64,000 nucleotides of DNA from UBA1046 sp050945515 (GCA_050945515.1 JBMNTB010000002.1:62001-126000); one strand, 5' to 3'. Shown: positions 7,865 through 17,964, counted from the first letter of the stretch. A program made the numbers and translations. The notes: generated by a model not told the origin, from the sequence alone.

Positions 7865-9772
7865 ATGACAATAACAGATATGGACAGTTGGCCCACAGCA
7901 CAGGACATAGGTGCAATGACTCTACAGCAAAAGGAGCAGCTTGCTGTACGACTTCGTAACTATATTATCCAATGTACTGCTAAAAATGGCGGCCATTTGT
8001 CTTCAAATCTTGGAGTGGTAGAGTTAACAATTGCCCTATTGTCTACATATGATTTTCCGACTGATTCTGTGATTTTTGATGTGGGACATCAGTGTTATAG
8101 CTGGAAGATTTTGACCGGCAGGGCTAAAGAATTCAAAAACCTCAGACAGGAGGGAGGTATCTCAGGCTTTCCTAAAACAGCAGAGAGTGAATATGACAGT
8201 TTCAACACGGGTCATAGTAGCACATCAATGTCAGCGGCATGTGGCCTGGTACGGGCGCGCAAACTGCGCCAAGAAAGTGGGAAAGTAGTTGTTATTATCG
8301 GTGATGGTGCCTTGTCCGGAGGCATGGCATATGAAGCCATGAACGATATTTGTCAATGCGGAGACGATATTGTAATTATTTTGAATGACAATCAAATGTC
8401 AATTGACCATGTAGTGGGCGGATTTGCCAAGCATCTCGAGCATTTGCGCTTGGCACCTGGGTATCTATCACTCAAAAGCCGCTGGCTAACTAGATTGCAG
8501 CGAGTACCATTAATTGGAAATCTACTGGTTAAAAGCATTGAGGCATTGAAACGGACAGGGAGAAATATTATTCACAATTATCGTGGAGCCAGTTCAATGT
8601 TTGAGCAATTGGGGTTTAGATATTATGGGCCGGTTGATGGACATGATATTAATCAACTGGAGAGGTATCTGCGTTCTGCACGAGCAATAAAAGGTCCGGT
8701 GTTGGTTCATGTCATAACTCAAAAAGGCAAAGGCTATTCTTATGCAGAAGAAAAGCCATCAGAATATCATGGAGTCGTCCCTTTTGAAATTGAGGTGGGG
8801 ATTAACGGTTATCTTAAGACTGAGTCACAGTTTAGTTGGTCAGAGGTTTTCGGCCAGACAATGATAGAACTAGGCAAAAACAATCCTGCTGTCTGTGCCA
8901 TATCAGCTGCTATGACTTCAGGAACAGGTTTACTGGAATTTGAGACACAGTTTCCGGATAGATTTTTCGATGTAGGGATAGCTGAACAACATGCTCTTAC
9001 ATTAGCAGCTGGATTGGCTAAAGGCGGTATGAGACCCTTTGTAGCCCTTTACAGCACTTTTTTGCAAAGAGGCATCGATCAGCTATTGCATGATATTTGT
9101 CTGCAAAATTTGCCTGTTACAATAGCGGTAGATAGAGCGGGAGCTGTCGGTGGTGACGGCGAAACTCATCAGGGGATATATGATTTGTCATTGACAATGT
9201 CTTTCCCTAACTTAGAGGTTTTTGCCCCTGCAACTGCGAATGACTTGCGGTCATTACTAAAAATAGCTCTGGAAAAGAATAATCCTGTATTGATTAGATA
9301 TCCAAAAGACTTGGCTTTTGATTTTCCTGAGATCGATCGACAGTCTCAGACCGAAGATAAATTTGATCCATATCGCATCAGAAAGGTCAGAGCCGGAGGA
9401 GATATGGTTGTCTTGGCACTGGGGACTATGGTTTTTCCTGCACTGGCAGCCGCTGACGATTTACTAAAAAAAGGTATAAGCATCAGTGTATATTCATCTA
9501 TCTGTGTTAATTCATGCAGTATTCATGATATTATAAGTATAATTAAAGATACGAAGCGACTGCTGGTTATTGAGGATGGCATCAAGAAGTCCGGTTGGGC
9601 AGAAAGCATTATCTCACAGCTTTGCTCCTCTGTAGATGGGTTAGTTTCAGAACATCTGGGGATCATATACCCGCTGGCAGGCCAGGCTAAACGATCCAGT
9701 TTGCTTTCTGCCTCAGGTCTGGACAAGCAAGGCATAATAAAGGCAGTTGAATCGTTAATTATTCATGAATAG
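7865..9772 (+). CDS. dxs: 1-deoxy-D-xylulose-5-phosphate synthase
   Basis: A 635-residue thiamine-diphosphate enzyme of the normal length. The GDGALSGGMAYEAMND segment is the ThDP/magnesium motif, the FNTGHSSTSMSAACG stretch the substrate region, and DVGIAEQHALTLAAGLAKGG the pyrimidine-binding domain with its conserved glutamate. It condenses pyruvate and glyceraldehyde 3-phosphate, the first step of the MEP isoprenoid pathway. It starts one base after ispA. The enzyme needs thiamine diphosphate, and the window also carries a TPP-controlled thiamine-precursor importer. Confidence 0.98.
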   Translation: MTITDMDSWPTAQDIGAMTLQQKEQLAVRLRNYIIQCTAKNGGHLSSNLGVVELTIALLSTYDFPTDSVIFDVGHQCYSWKILTGRAKEFKNLRQEGGISGFPKTAESEYDSFNTGHSSTSMSAACGLVRARKLRQESGKVVVIIGDGALSGGMAYEAMNDICQCGDDIVIILNDNQMSIDHVVGGFAKHLEHLRLAPGYLSLKSRWLTRLQRVPLIGNLLVKSIEALKRTGRNIIHNYRGASSMFEQLGFRYYGPVDGHDINQLERYLRSARAIKGPVLVHVITQKGKGYSYAEEKPSEYHGVVPFEIEVGINGYLKTESQFSWSEVFGQTMIELGKNNPAVCAISAAMTSGTGLLEFETQFPDRFFDVGIAEQHALTLAAGLAKGGMRPFVALYSTFLQRGIDQLLHDICLQNLPVTIAVDRAGAVGGDGETHQGIYDLSLTMSFPNLEVFAPATANDLRSLLKIALEKNNPVLIRYPKDLAFDFPEIDRQSQTEDKFDPYRIRKVRAGGDMVVLALGTMVFPALAAADDLLKKGISISVYSSICVNSCSIHDIISIIKDTKRLLVIEDGIKKSGWAESIISQLCSSVDGLVSEHLGIIYPLAGQAKRSSLLSASGLDKQGIIKAVESLIIHE

Positions 9773-9782
9773 GTGACAGGCA

Positions 9783-10637
9783 ATGCATTTTGCTATCTAT
9801 CCAAATGTAAGTCGTGATCCCGATTTAAAATATACGATGCGTCTGATTGATGCCATTGAGAGTAATGGTGGAACTGCCTGGATCTCAGCTCATGATCTGG
9901 AGCAGTTTCATTATGGAAATTTGCAGTGGGGTATACCGGAAAAACCTGAATTTGTTATCAGTTTGGGGGGTGATGGCACTTTCTTAAGCTCAATGGGGGT
10001 TCCTGGCCTAGAGCAAATTCCCAGAGTTGGTGTGAATCTTGGCTCAGTGGGATTCCTGCAAGAGATATTGCCTGAAGAGATCGAGTCTAAAGTAAGGTAT
10101 CTATTTGCCGGTGATTTTCAAATTGTTCAAAGAGCTATGTTTTGTGCTGAGTGTTATGACCCTGCAGGTAAGGTTCATGCGCGGGTAGAAGCATTAAATG
10201 ATGTCATGCTGACTCGGGGAGGATCATCAAATATTATTAAAGTTGATCTTTTTATCAATGGCAGTAAAGTTGAGATGATTCCCGGCGATGGTGTGATCGT
10301 AGCCACAGCAACAGGTTCTACCGCCTATTCCTTGTCCTGTGGCGGTCCGATTGTGCATCCGAGTCTTGACATTATGGTTATCACACCAATCTGTCCGCAT
10401 ACGCTGCACAATCGATCGTATATCACTGATAGAAGCAGTACCGTGCGCTTACAATTGGTTGATCAGTCAAGAACAGCAACGGTATCTGTTGATGGCAGAG
10501 CTATTATTCCGCTGCAAATGGGTGGATATGTTGATGTCTATCTCTCAGACAAATTTCTACCCTATATTATTTTTGGTGAAGATAATTTTTATGAAAAACT
10601 ACCAATCAAAATTCAGAAAAGGGGGATAAGTCAATGA
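9783..10637 (+). CDS. nadK: NAD kinase
   Basis: A 284-residue protein with the NAD-kinase GGDGTFLSS motif (about residues 61-69), the ALNDVML motif and the TATGSTAYSLSCGGPIVHP segment. It phosphorylates NAD to NADP using ATP or polyphosphate. Gene order dxs-nadK-argR-recN is typical for Bacillota, and its stop overlaps the argR start in an ATGA arrangement. Confidence 0.96.
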   Translation: MHFAIYPNVSRDPDLKYTMRLIDAIESNGGTAWISAHDLEQFHYGNLQWGIPEKPEFVISLGGDGTFLSSMGVPGLEQIPRVGVNLGSVGFLQEILPEEIESKVRYLFAGDFQIVQRAMFCAECYDPAGKVHARVEALNDVMLTRGGSSNIIKVDLFINGSKVEMIPGDGVIVATATGSTAYSLSCGGPIVHPSLDIMVITPICPHTLHNRSYITDRSSTVRLQLVDQSRTATVSVDGRAIIPLQMGGYVDVYLSDKFLPYIIFGEDNFYEKLPIKIQKRGISQ

Positions 10638-11131
10638 AACCTTCAAAGGGTCAGAGACAGTCACGGATTCTGCAGATAATTCGCGAACGATCCGTCGAGA
10701 CTCAAGAGGAACTGGTCGAAGTGCTGCGCAAAACTGGTATGGAAGTTACGCAAGCAACAATTTCACGAGATATTAAAGAATTAGGTATCGTTAAAGTTTC
10801 AACTGGTGAAGGGAAACAGAAGTATGTACCTATGGATCGGAGCGGAGAAGTGGCTTCAGGACGTTTGATGAAAGTTTTTTCCGAAGCTGTGATCATGATT
10901 GAGGTAGCTGTTAACTTTGTAATCATCAAAACCTTGCCCGGCATGGCTCAAGCAGCTGCCTCTGCCTTGGATTCGATGCATCTTAGAGATCTGCTAGGTT
11001 CATTGGCCGGCGATGATACAGTTTTTCTTGCTACTGTTTCAGATGCTAAAGCACAAGAACTTCGTTCTAAGTTGATTGCTCTGTCGCAATCCGATCCCAA
11101 AATGGGTAAAAGTCTTTTTGAGGAGAATTGA
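10634..11131 (+). CDS. argR: Arginine repressor ArgR/AhrC
   Basis: A 165-residue protein with the winged helix DNA-binding domain (QATISRDIKELGIVKV) and a C-terminal oligomerisation/arginine-binding domain ending in AGDDTVFLAT, in which the G-D-D-T segment contacts arginine. Hexamers repress arginine biosynthesis and may activate catabolism. No arginine gene lies nearby; the position between nadK and recN is conserved in Bacillota and does not imply local regulation. Confidence 0.95.
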   Translation: MKPSKGQRQSRILQIIRERSVETQEELVEVLRKTGMEVTQATISRDIKELGIVKVSTGEGKQKYVPMDRSGEVASGRLMKVFSEAVIMIEVAVNFVIIKTLPGMAQAAASALDSMHLRDLLGSLAGDDTVFLATVSDAKAQELRSKLIALSQSDPKMGKSLFEEN

Positions 11132-11133
11132 GC

Positions 11134-12807
11134 GTGCTGTCCCGGGTAGAGATTACGGACTTTGCCCTGATAGAACATATAATCTTGTCTCCCAGTCCTG
11201 GGCTAACTGTTATCAGCGGTGAGACCGGCGCGGGGAAATCTATTCTAATCGATGCAATTGGAGCTTTAACAGGTCAAAGAGCAAGCCGGGACTTTGTGAG
11301 GACTGGATCTGAAAAAGCCAAAATTGAAGCGGTCATGATTAAACATGATCCGGCAGATGACAAAGATTTCACATCCGATTGTGACCAAGTGCTTTTATCG
11401 CGAACAATTTTTGCCCAAGGAGGATCTGAGTGTAGAATAGATGGCCACCTGGTTAAGCTTTCTGAGCTTAAACAAATAGGAGAACGACTAATCTCTATAC
11501 ATGGCCAATATGATAACCAGATTATTTTTCGGGAAAAAGAGCATCTGGAGTTACTAGATGCTTATGGCAAAGCGGATATTGAGCCATTGCTGGCAACCTA
11601 TGAGTCACTGCGAAAGCAATGGCTAATAACTGTTGAAGCTATAGCCATTCTCGGCAATAATCCTCAAGAACGTACCAGACAATTGGAAATATTGCGCTAT
11701 CAAGCCAATGAAATTCGTACTGCCAATATCAAATCGGGCGAGGAAGATGATCTTAAACAACGGGCCAGAATCTTAGGTGCCAAAGAACGCATTCTACATG
11801 ACCTGGAAACAGTTCATCATATTCTCGGACAGGATGATGAACAGGCTATTGGCTCATTACTGCAAAGAGCATTGGAAACTTTAGACTATTCCTCCCACTA
11901 TAGTAAAAAACTGAAATCTTCCCGAGATCGTTTGCTTCACCTGACATCGGAGATAGCCGAAATTAAAACTGAGCTTCTGGATTATGTCAGAAGACTGGAC
12001 ATAGATTCTGCGGAGTTATTGCTGATCCAAGACAGAATTGATCTTATCAATGAACTAAAGCGCAAGTACGGATCCGATGAAACGGAGATACTTGCTTTTG
12101 CTGCTAAAGCGGAAGATGAGATTGAAAGGCTGCAAGCTAGTGCAGAAGATTTCAGCAGACTCAAAGAGAAACAGCGGAGTTTGGATATTGAGTTAAAAGA
12201 GATAGCAGAGCAGCTGCATAAAGAAAGATTGATGCAGGCAAAAGAACTTGATGAAGCAATCAAAAATGAGCTGCTTGATCTTGATATGCCACATGTTCAA
12301 TTTGTGACCAAAGTTGAGGAGGCAGTCCAAGCCAATGACTTGGCAAGCAGGTGGCCGGACAAAGGCACCGACAATATTTCATTTATGATCTCACCCAATC
12401 TAGGGGAACCGCTTAAACCGTTGGCGCAAATTGCTTCAGGCGGCGAAGCTTCACGTGTGCTGCTGGCAATTAAAACCGTATTGGCGTCTGTAGATAAGAT
12501 ACCTGTGCTGATTTTTGATGAGATTGATTCCGGCATTTCGGGAAAAACAACTGATAGTATTGCTCAGAAGCTTAAAACAATTGCCGAATCATGTCAGGTT
12601 TTGTGTGTGACTCATAGTGCACAGATTGCTGCCAGGGCAGATACGCATTATCTAATTAGCAAAAAGACGCATTCCGGCAGGACTAGTACTAAATTAGAAA
12701 TATTAGAGGCGGAGTATAGAATTGATGAGATCTCGCGCCTACTATCCGGCCAGCCCAGTGATCCTGTTAGCCGCAAGTTGGCGGAACAGTTGTTGAGCAG
12801 GCATTGA
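11134..12807 (+). CDS. recN: DNA repair protein RecN
   Basis: A 557-residue SMC-like ATPase. The N terminus holds Walker A (GETGAGKSI), the middle is a long coiled coil, and the C terminus has the ABC signature (LAQIASGGEASR) and Walker B (LIFDEIDSGISGKT). RecN helps recombinational repair of double-strand breaks. I choose GTG 11134 because AGGAG at 11121 is too close to the in-frame TTG at 11128. It is the last gene of the overlapping nusB-to-recN run. Confidence 0.96.
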   Translation: MLSRVEITDFALIEHIILSPSPGLTVISGETGAGKSILIDAIGALTGQRASRDFVRTGSEKAKIEAVMIKHDPADDKDFTSDCDQVLLSRTIFAQGGSECRIDGHLVKLSELKQIGERLISIHGQYDNQIIFREKEHLELLDAYGKADIEPLLATYESLRKQWLITVEAIAILGNNPQERTRQLEILRYQANEIRTANIKSGEEDDLKQRARILGAKERILHDLETVHHILGQDDEQAIGSLLQRALETLDYSSHYSKKLKSSRDRLLHLTSEIAEIKTELLDYVRRLDIDSAELLLIQDRIDLINELKRKYGSDETEILAFAAKAEDEIERLQASAEDFSRLKEKQRSLDIELKEIAEQLHKERLMQAKELDEAIKNELLDLDMPHVQFVTKVEEAVQANDLASRWPDKGTDNISFMISPNLGEPLKPLAQIASGGEASRVLLAIKTVLASVDKIPVLIFDEIDSGISGKTTDSIAQKLKTIAESCQVLCVTHSAQIAARADTHYLISKKTHSGRTSTKLEILEAEYRIDEISRLLSGQPSDPVSRKLAEQLLSRH

Positions 12808-12825
12808 AAAATTAGGAGGATTTGA

Positions 12826-13527
12826 GTGAGTACGCCACATATTGAAGCTAGAAAAGGTGATATTGCAGAGACAATACTATTACCTGGTGATCCTTTGCGT
12901 GCCCAATTTATTGCAGAAAATTTTTTAGAAAAGCCTGAATGCTTTAATCGAGTACGCAATATGTTGGGATATACAGGTGAGTATAAGGGGAAAAAGGTTT
13001 CTGTGATGGGTACCGGAATGGGGATTCCCTCCCATGCAATTTACACACATGAACTAATTCATAACTATGGAGTAAAGAGGCTGATCAGAGTTGGCTCCTG
13101 CGGCTCATATGTTTCCGATCTAAAGCTCTATGATATTGTTTTGGTGCAGGGAGCTTGCACTGACTCTAATTTTGCTAAAAATTTTAATTTGCCGGGTACA
13201 TTTTCTGCTCTTGCCAGTTGGGATCTGCTTTTTAAAGCCTACTCTTTCTGTCAACGGGAAGGGATTGATGTCACGGTTGGTAATGTACTTAGTTCCGATA
13301 TTTTTTATAATCTCGATGGTTCTGACTGGCAGCGCTGGGCGGCGATGCAGGTTATAGCGGTTGAAATGGAAGCATATGCTTTATATTGTAATGCAGCATT
13401 TGCAGAAGCTGAGGCGCTGGCAATACTTACAGTTTCGGATAATTTGGTTACAGGGGAGGAGACTACTGCTAAAGAGCGGGAAGTAGGTTTTGCAAAAATG
13501 ATGCAGATAGCTCTTTCTCTGGTCTGA
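12826..13527 (+). CDS. deoD: Purine nucleoside phosphorylase, DeoD type
   Basis: A 233-residue protein starting at GTG 12826 behind AGGAGG. It has the phosphate-binding LLPGDPLRAQFIAE segment, the GMGIPSHAIYTHELI stretch, and VEMEAYALY with TVSDN as nucleoside-binding residues, as in hexameric DeoD enzymes. It splits purine (deoxy)nucleosides into base and (deoxy)ribose 1-phosphate. It follows recN by 18 bases and precedes a histidine-utilisation cluster, so it may be co-transcribed with catabolic genes. Confidence 0.95.
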   Translation: MSTPHIEARKGDIAETILLPGDPLRAQFIAENFLEKPECFNRVRNMLGYTGEYKGKKVSVMGTGMGIPSHAIYTHELIHNYGVKRLIRVGSCGSYVSDLKLYDIVLVQGACTDSNFAKNFNLPGTFSALASWDLLFKAYSFCQREGIDVTVGNVLSSDIFYNLDGSDWQRWAAMQVIAVEMEAYALYCNAAFAEAEALAILTVSDNLVTGEETTAKEREVGFAKMMQIALSLV

Positions 13528-13563
13528 GCCTTCATATTTCAGTTATCCACCAGGAGAACTCAA

Positions 13564-15096
13564 ATGAAAAATAATGAACTGATCATTACGGGTAATAATC
13601 TGACACTATTAGATGTAGAGGCGGTTGCTAGGCGTAAGCGCAGGGTTGCTCTCAGCGATCAGGCGAGCCAACGGATAAGTAATGCCAAGGATCTGGTTAA
13701 TAAGATTGCCGGATCTAATAAAGCGGTATACGGTATTTCTACCGGGTTTGGAGAGTTGAGCACAGTACATATCAGTGAGGATAAAAACCTGTGCTTGCAA
13801 AGAAATTTGATTCTCAGCCATGCCTGCGGCATGGGTAATCCTCTCCCGGAAGATATTGTGCGTGCTATTATGCTGTTGCGTCTGAATACAATGGCCAAAG
13901 GTTTTTCCGGTGTTTCTCCCTCTGTAACCGCTTTGCTTACTGAGTTTTTGAACCGAAATATTATTCCGTATATACCTGAGCAAGGGTCTTTGGGTGCCAG
14001 CGGTGATCTGGCTAATCTTGCCCATATGGCACTGGTTCTGATAGGGGAAGGGAAAGCATGGTATGAGGAGGAGCTGTTGCCTGGCCAAGAGATTTTAACA
14101 CGGGCCGGGCTGGAAGCAGTTGTTCTGTCAGGAAAAGACGGACTGGCAATTATTAACGGAACGCAAATTATGGCCGGAATCGGGGCTTTGGCACTTTATG
14201 ATGCTAAGGATTTGTATTTTGCTGCCAATCTGGCTGCGGCTTTGACTTTTGAAGCTTTGCGCGGGATGACTTCCGCCTACGATAAGAGAATCCAACAGGC
14301 GCGACCGCACAGTGGGCAAATTGAGACTGCCAATTTTCTGCTAAAAGCTTTACAAGGCAGTGAATATGTTGACAGTAGACCGGATGCTGTACAAGATCCG
14401 TATACCTTGCGTTGCGTTCCTCAAGTTCATGGTGCAGTCATAGATGCCTTAGCATATGTTGAAAGGGTTCTTGAAACTGAATTTAATTCCGTAACTGATA
14501 ATCCACTGATCTTTGTAGAAACAGGGGAAGTAATTTCAGGTGGAAACTTCCATGGAGAGCCACTGGCTTTAGCTCTGGATTTTCTGGGTATTGCAGCAGC
14601 GGAATTGGCAAATATGTCGGAAAGACGTATTGAGCGCCTGGTTAATCCACAGCTGAATTATGGCTTGCCGGCTTTTTTAGTTAAAAACGGAGGTGTCAAT
14701 TCCGGCTTGATGATCCCGCAGTATGTGGCAGCTTCGATTGTTTCTGAGAATAAAGTGCTTGCTCATCCGGCCAGTGTCGATTCCATTCCGTCATCCGCTA
14801 ATAAGGAAGATCATGTTAGCATGGGGGCCATTGCTGCCCGCAAAGCGAAGCAGATTGTGGATAATGTACGGCGGGTGCTGGCTATTGAATTTCTTGCTGC
14901 CGCCCAGGCTTTAGACGTACAGGCGAAAAAGAAGCTGGGCCAAGCTACGTCGGAGCTCTATGATAGGATTAGAGAGAGAGTACCGACCTTGAAAAAAGAT
15001 AGGGTATTGTCTGACAACATGAATGAACTGGAAGATATGCTTTCAGATCCTGTATTTTATCAAGACATGCGGCAAGTGCTGAGAGAAACAGATTGA
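13564..15096 (+). CDS. hutH: Histidine ammonia-lyase
   Basis: A 510-residue protein of normal length. The GSLGASGDLANLAHMA segment contains the Ala-Ser-Gly triad that cyclises into the MIO cofactor; YGISTGFGELS near residue 60 and the NPLIF stretch agree with the family. It deaminates histidine to urocanate. RBS AGGAG sits a few bases before the ATG. The next three genes handle later steps of histidine breakdown, but the enzyme that would consume urocanate, HutU, is not among them. Confidence 0.96.
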   Translation: MKNNELIITGNNLTLLDVEAVARRKRRVALSDQASQRISNAKDLVNKIAGSNKAVYGISTGFGELSTVHISEDKNLCLQRNLILSHACGMGNPLPEDIVRAIMLLRLNTMAKGFSGVSPSVTALLTEFLNRNIIPYIPEQGSLGASGDLANLAHMALVLIGEGKAWYEEELLPGQEILTRAGLEAVVLSGKDGLAIINGTQIMAGIGALALYDAKDLYFAANLAAALTFEALRGMTSAYDKRIQQARPHSGQIETANFLLKALQGSEYVDSRPDAVQDPYTLRCVPQVHGAVIDALAYVERVLETEFNSVTDNPLIFVETGEVISGGNFHGEPLALALDFLGIAAAELANMSERRIERLVNPQLNYGLPAFLVKNGGVNSGLMIPQYVAASIVSENKVLAHPASVDSIPSSANKEDHVSMGAIAARKAKQIVDNVRRVLAIEFLAAAQALDVQAKKKLGQATSELYDRIRERVPTLKKDRVLSDNMNELEDMLSDPVFYQDMRQVLRETD

Positions 15097-15117
15097 AAAT
15101 AATAATGGAGGATCAAT

Positions 15118-16023
15118 ATGTTTTCACAGGTGATTGAGTGTATTCCTAATTTTAGTGAAGGTAAAGACTCTGCAAAATTGCAGCGAATCATTGCTCCTTT
15201 TTATCAGGATGAGCAAATCAGGGTATTAGATTACAGTCTCGATGCCGATCATAATCGGGCCGTCGTTACCATTATCGGTACCTATGAAGGATTGAAGCGT
15301 ACTGTTCCGTGTGTAATTGGCCTGGCCCAGCAAGAGATAGATCTGAGAGTTCATCGGGGTGCTCATCCCAGAATGGGAGCTACGGATGTCTGTCCTTTTG
15401 TGCCGATTAGAAATACTGATATGGAGACCTGTGTACAGCTTGCACGCGAGGTGGCGGAAATTGTTGCTGCCGATTATAAAATTCCGGTTTTCCTTTATGA
15501 AAAATCGGCAACTAGCCCAGGTAGAGAGAATTTGGCCAGAATTCGCAAAGGTGAATTTGAGGGCATGAAAGAAAAAATGCTGGCCGATGAGTGGAAACCT
15601 GATTTTGGACCGGGACAGCCGCATGAAACGGCTGGTGTAACTGCTATAGGAGCCAGGATGCCCTTAATTGCCTACAATATTAATTTAGGCACTTCAGAAT
15701 TTAAAATTGCGGATGAAATTGCCCGCAAGGTGCGATTTGTAGGTGGAGGACTTCGTTTTGTCAAAGCTATGGGCGTTGCTCTTGAGAAAAGAAATATCGT
15801 CCAGATTTCGATGAATTTAACCGATTATACTAAAAGCAGTCTGTATCAGGTTATGGAATTGGTGCGGGCTGAAGCTAGACGGTATGGTGTACCGGTGGTA
15901 GGAAGTGAAATAGTAGGTCTGTCACCTTTAGCAGCTCTGCTTGATGCTGCTAGCTATTATTTGCAACTAGAGGACTTTGGGCTTGATCAGGTGATTGAAT
16001 CACGGCTCTTAGATGCTGAATGA
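15118..16023 (+). CDS. ftcD: Glutamate formimidoyltransferase
   Basis: A 301-residue protein matching the formiminotransferase part of mammalian FTCD, without the cyclodeaminase part, which here is a separate gene. It begins VIECIPNFSEG and has DADHNRAVVTI and HRGAHPRMGATDVCPFVPI, the usual folate and substrate regions. It transfers the formimino group from formiminoglutamate to tetrahydrofolate, yielding glutamate. A GGAGG precedes ATG 15118. Its 3' end overlaps the first possible start of hutI. Confidence 0.96.
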   Translation: MFSQVIECIPNFSEGKDSAKLQRIIAPFYQDEQIRVLDYSLDADHNRAVVTIIGTYEGLKRTVPCVIGLAQQEIDLRVHRGAHPRMGATDVCPFVPIRNTDMETCVQLAREVAEIVAADYKIPVFLYEKSATSPGRENLARIRKGEFEGMKEKMLADEWKPDFGPGQPHETAGVTAIGARMPLIAYNINLGTSEFKIADEIARKVRFVGGGLRFVKAMGVALEKRNIVQISMNLTDYTKSSLYQVMELVRAEARRYGVPVVGSEIVGLSPLAALLDAASYYLQLEDFGLDQVIESRLLDAE

Positions 16024-17272
16024 TAACGGTATTGATAATATGAGTGAGAAAAGGACTATTATCCGTTCGCAGGCAATATTTACTGCTGAGAAAGGTCAGC
16101 CTGAGCTGTTGGATGGTTATATAAATGTGGAAAACGGCCTGATTACTGAGGTTGCTGCCGGTGAGATACCTGTTGCTGCCAAAGCCAGTCATTTGCTGAT
16201 TGATGTTGGTGACCATATGGTACTTCCCGGCTTTATTGATCCGCATACACATCTGGTACATGGCGGTATGCGTGAACAAGAGCTGGCTTGGAAATTGGCA
16301 GGCAAATCATATATGGAGATTCATGAAATTGGCGGCATTCTAAGTACTGTAAAAGCTACCAGAAGCCTGACAGAGCAAGAATTATATGATAAAGCCCGGG
16401 AAACGCTTGATCGTATGCTCACTTTTGGTACCACCACTGTTGAAGCCAAAAGCGGATATGGATTGGATTTGGAAACCGAGTTGCGGTGTTTGCAAGTTGC
16501 TGATTGTTTAAATGCCCTGCACCCTATTGACATTGTGAGCACATATATGGGGGCCCATGCCTTACCTCCTGAGTTTGCCGGAGACGTACATGGCTATGTC
16601 GATTTTATTTTGACGCAAGTGATGCCGGTGATTAGAGAGCGAGGACTGGCAGAATTTTGTGATATCTTCTGTGAAGAAGGAATCTTTGATCTTGATGTTT
16701 CACGCCGGTTTTTACAAAAAGCTAAGGGAATGGGCTTTTTGCTGAAAGTACATGCCGATGAGATTGTTCCGCTTGGGGGGGCGGAGCTGGCTGCAGAAAT
16801 GGGAGCAGTATCGGCCGAACATCTGATGGCAATTTCAGATTATGGGATTGAGAGATTGGCTGAAGCCGGTACAGTGGCGGTTCTTTTGCCGGCCACGACT
16901 TTTTTCCTGATGGCGGATAAATATGCTCCTGCCCGCAAAATGCTCGATCAGGGAGTTAGAGTAGCTCTGGCTACTGACTACAATCCCGGCAGCAGCCCCA
17001 CAGAGAATATCCAGGTTGCTATGTCACATGCCTGTTTCGGCATGAAAATGCAACCGGGAGAGATCCTGACGGCAGTTACTATTGAAGCGGCACATGCTCT
17101 GCGCAGAGAGACTGAAATAGGATCACTGGCTCCCGGCAAAAGGGCGGACATTCTGATCACGGATGTCCGTTCCCCGGCGGAGCTGATTTATAGATTTGGA
17201 GTGAATCATATTGTTGAAGTTTATAAGGGGGGTAAGTTGGTAGCAAAACAGGGGAGGGTCTGTTATGAGTAA
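16013..17272 (+). CDS. hutI: Imidazolonepropionase
   Basis: A 419-residue amidohydrolase; ATG 16040 is an alternative start that avoids overlap with ftcD, and neither has a strong ribosome-binding site. The PGFIDPHTHLVHGG segment supplies the metal-binding H-x-H, KVHADEI a further histidine, and ATDYNPGSSPTENIQ the conserved aspartate. It hydrolyses imidazolonepropionate to formiminoglutamate, the substrate of the preceding ftcD product. It overlaps the next gene by eight bases. Confidence 0.95.
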   Translation: MLNDNGIDNMSEKRTIIRSQAIFTAEKGQPELLDGYINVENGLITEVAAGEIPVAAKASHLLIDVGDHMVLPGFIDPHTHLVHGGMREQELAWKLAGKSYMEIHEIGGILSTVKATRSLTEQELYDKARETLDRMLTFGTTTVEAKSGYGLDLETELRCLQVADCLNALHPIDIVSTYMGAHALPPEFAGDVHGYVDFILTQVMPVIRERGLAEFCDIFCEEGIFDLDVSRRFLQKAKGMGFLLKVHADEIVPLGGAELAAEMGAVSAEHLMAISDYGIERLAEAGTVAVLLPATTFFLMADKYAPARKMLDQGVRVALATDYNPGSSPTENIQVAMSHACFGMKMQPGEILTAVTIEAAHALRRETEIGSLAPGKRADILITDVRSPAELIYRFGVNHIVEVYKGGKLVAKQGRVCYE

Positions 17273-17912
17273 ATTGATGGATAAGGCGACGAATGAACTA
17301 TTGAACTTGGTGGGAAGCTCTGATCCCACACCCGGTGGCGGAAGTATGTCTGCCTTGGCAGGTGCAGTCGCAGCTCAACTGGGTCAAATGGTTTTTCGCT
17401 TGACCGAGGGGAAAAAGTCCTGGGCTGAATTAGACATTCGTCAACAAAAGTTACTAGCATTAGATTTTGCTTCGCTGTCAACACTTGCGTTCGAATTGGC
17501 ACAGCTGGTTGATGAGGACGCGGCAGCCTATAATACTTTTATGTCCGCTCTGCGTTTGCCTAAAGATACGGATGCTGAGAAGGCAGCGCGCAGCAAGGCT
17601 ATGAGTGAAGCTAGCTTGCTAGCGATGGAAACTCCCATGCAGATTGCGTTGAAGGGTTTGGCTGTATTACGCCATCTAGGTGCTTTGGGTCGCTATGGCA
17701 ACAAGAATTGTTTGTCGGATGTTGGTGTAGCAGCTTATTTGGCACAAGTCTGTGTTGAAGGCGCTCTCTTGAATGTCAGAATCAATCTTCCCGGGATTGG
17801 AGATGAGGAATTGTGTGCGAGGACTAAGAAGTCTATTGCCAGTATTATTAAAGATAAAGATGAGTTGGTTACAGAAGTAACTAAAGTAGTGAATGAACGC
17901 ATGGATTGTTAA
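17265..17912 (+). CDS. fchA: Formiminotetrahydrofolate cyclodeaminase
   Basis: A 215-residue helical protein with the PTPGGGSMSALAGA signature near residue 21 and GNKNCLSDVGVA near residue 145, as in the cyclodeaminase half of FTCD and in clostridial FchA. It converts 5-formimino-THF into methenyl-THF and ammonia, feeding one-carbon metabolism. The start overlaps hutI, so the histidine-degradation genes are coupled. It ends the operon; a promoter and riboswitch follow. Confidence 0.94.
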   Translation: MSKLMDKATNELLNLVGSSDPTPGGGSMSALAGAVAAQLGQMVFRLTEGKKSWAELDIRQQKLLALDFASLSTLAFELAQLVDEDAAAYNTFMSALRLPKDTDAEKAARSKAMSEASLLAMETPMQIALKGLAVLRHLGALGRYGNKNCLSDVGVAAYLAQVCVEGALLNVRINLPGIGDEELCARTKKSIASIIKDKDELVTEVTKVVNERMDC

Positions 17913-17964
17913 TCCAGGGCGATCCGTGGGCGCCTTCGGCACAAAAGTATTAGAAATATACGAC

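Noticed and set aside
13609..14088. 159-codon antisense frame in hutH
   Set aside because: Ordinary shadow of the hutH reading frame, no start signals.
14128..14319. Assigning hutH as a phenylalanine/tyrosine ammonia-lyase
   Set aside because: The operon with ftcD, hutI and fchA and the overall sequence favour histidine ammonia-lyase.
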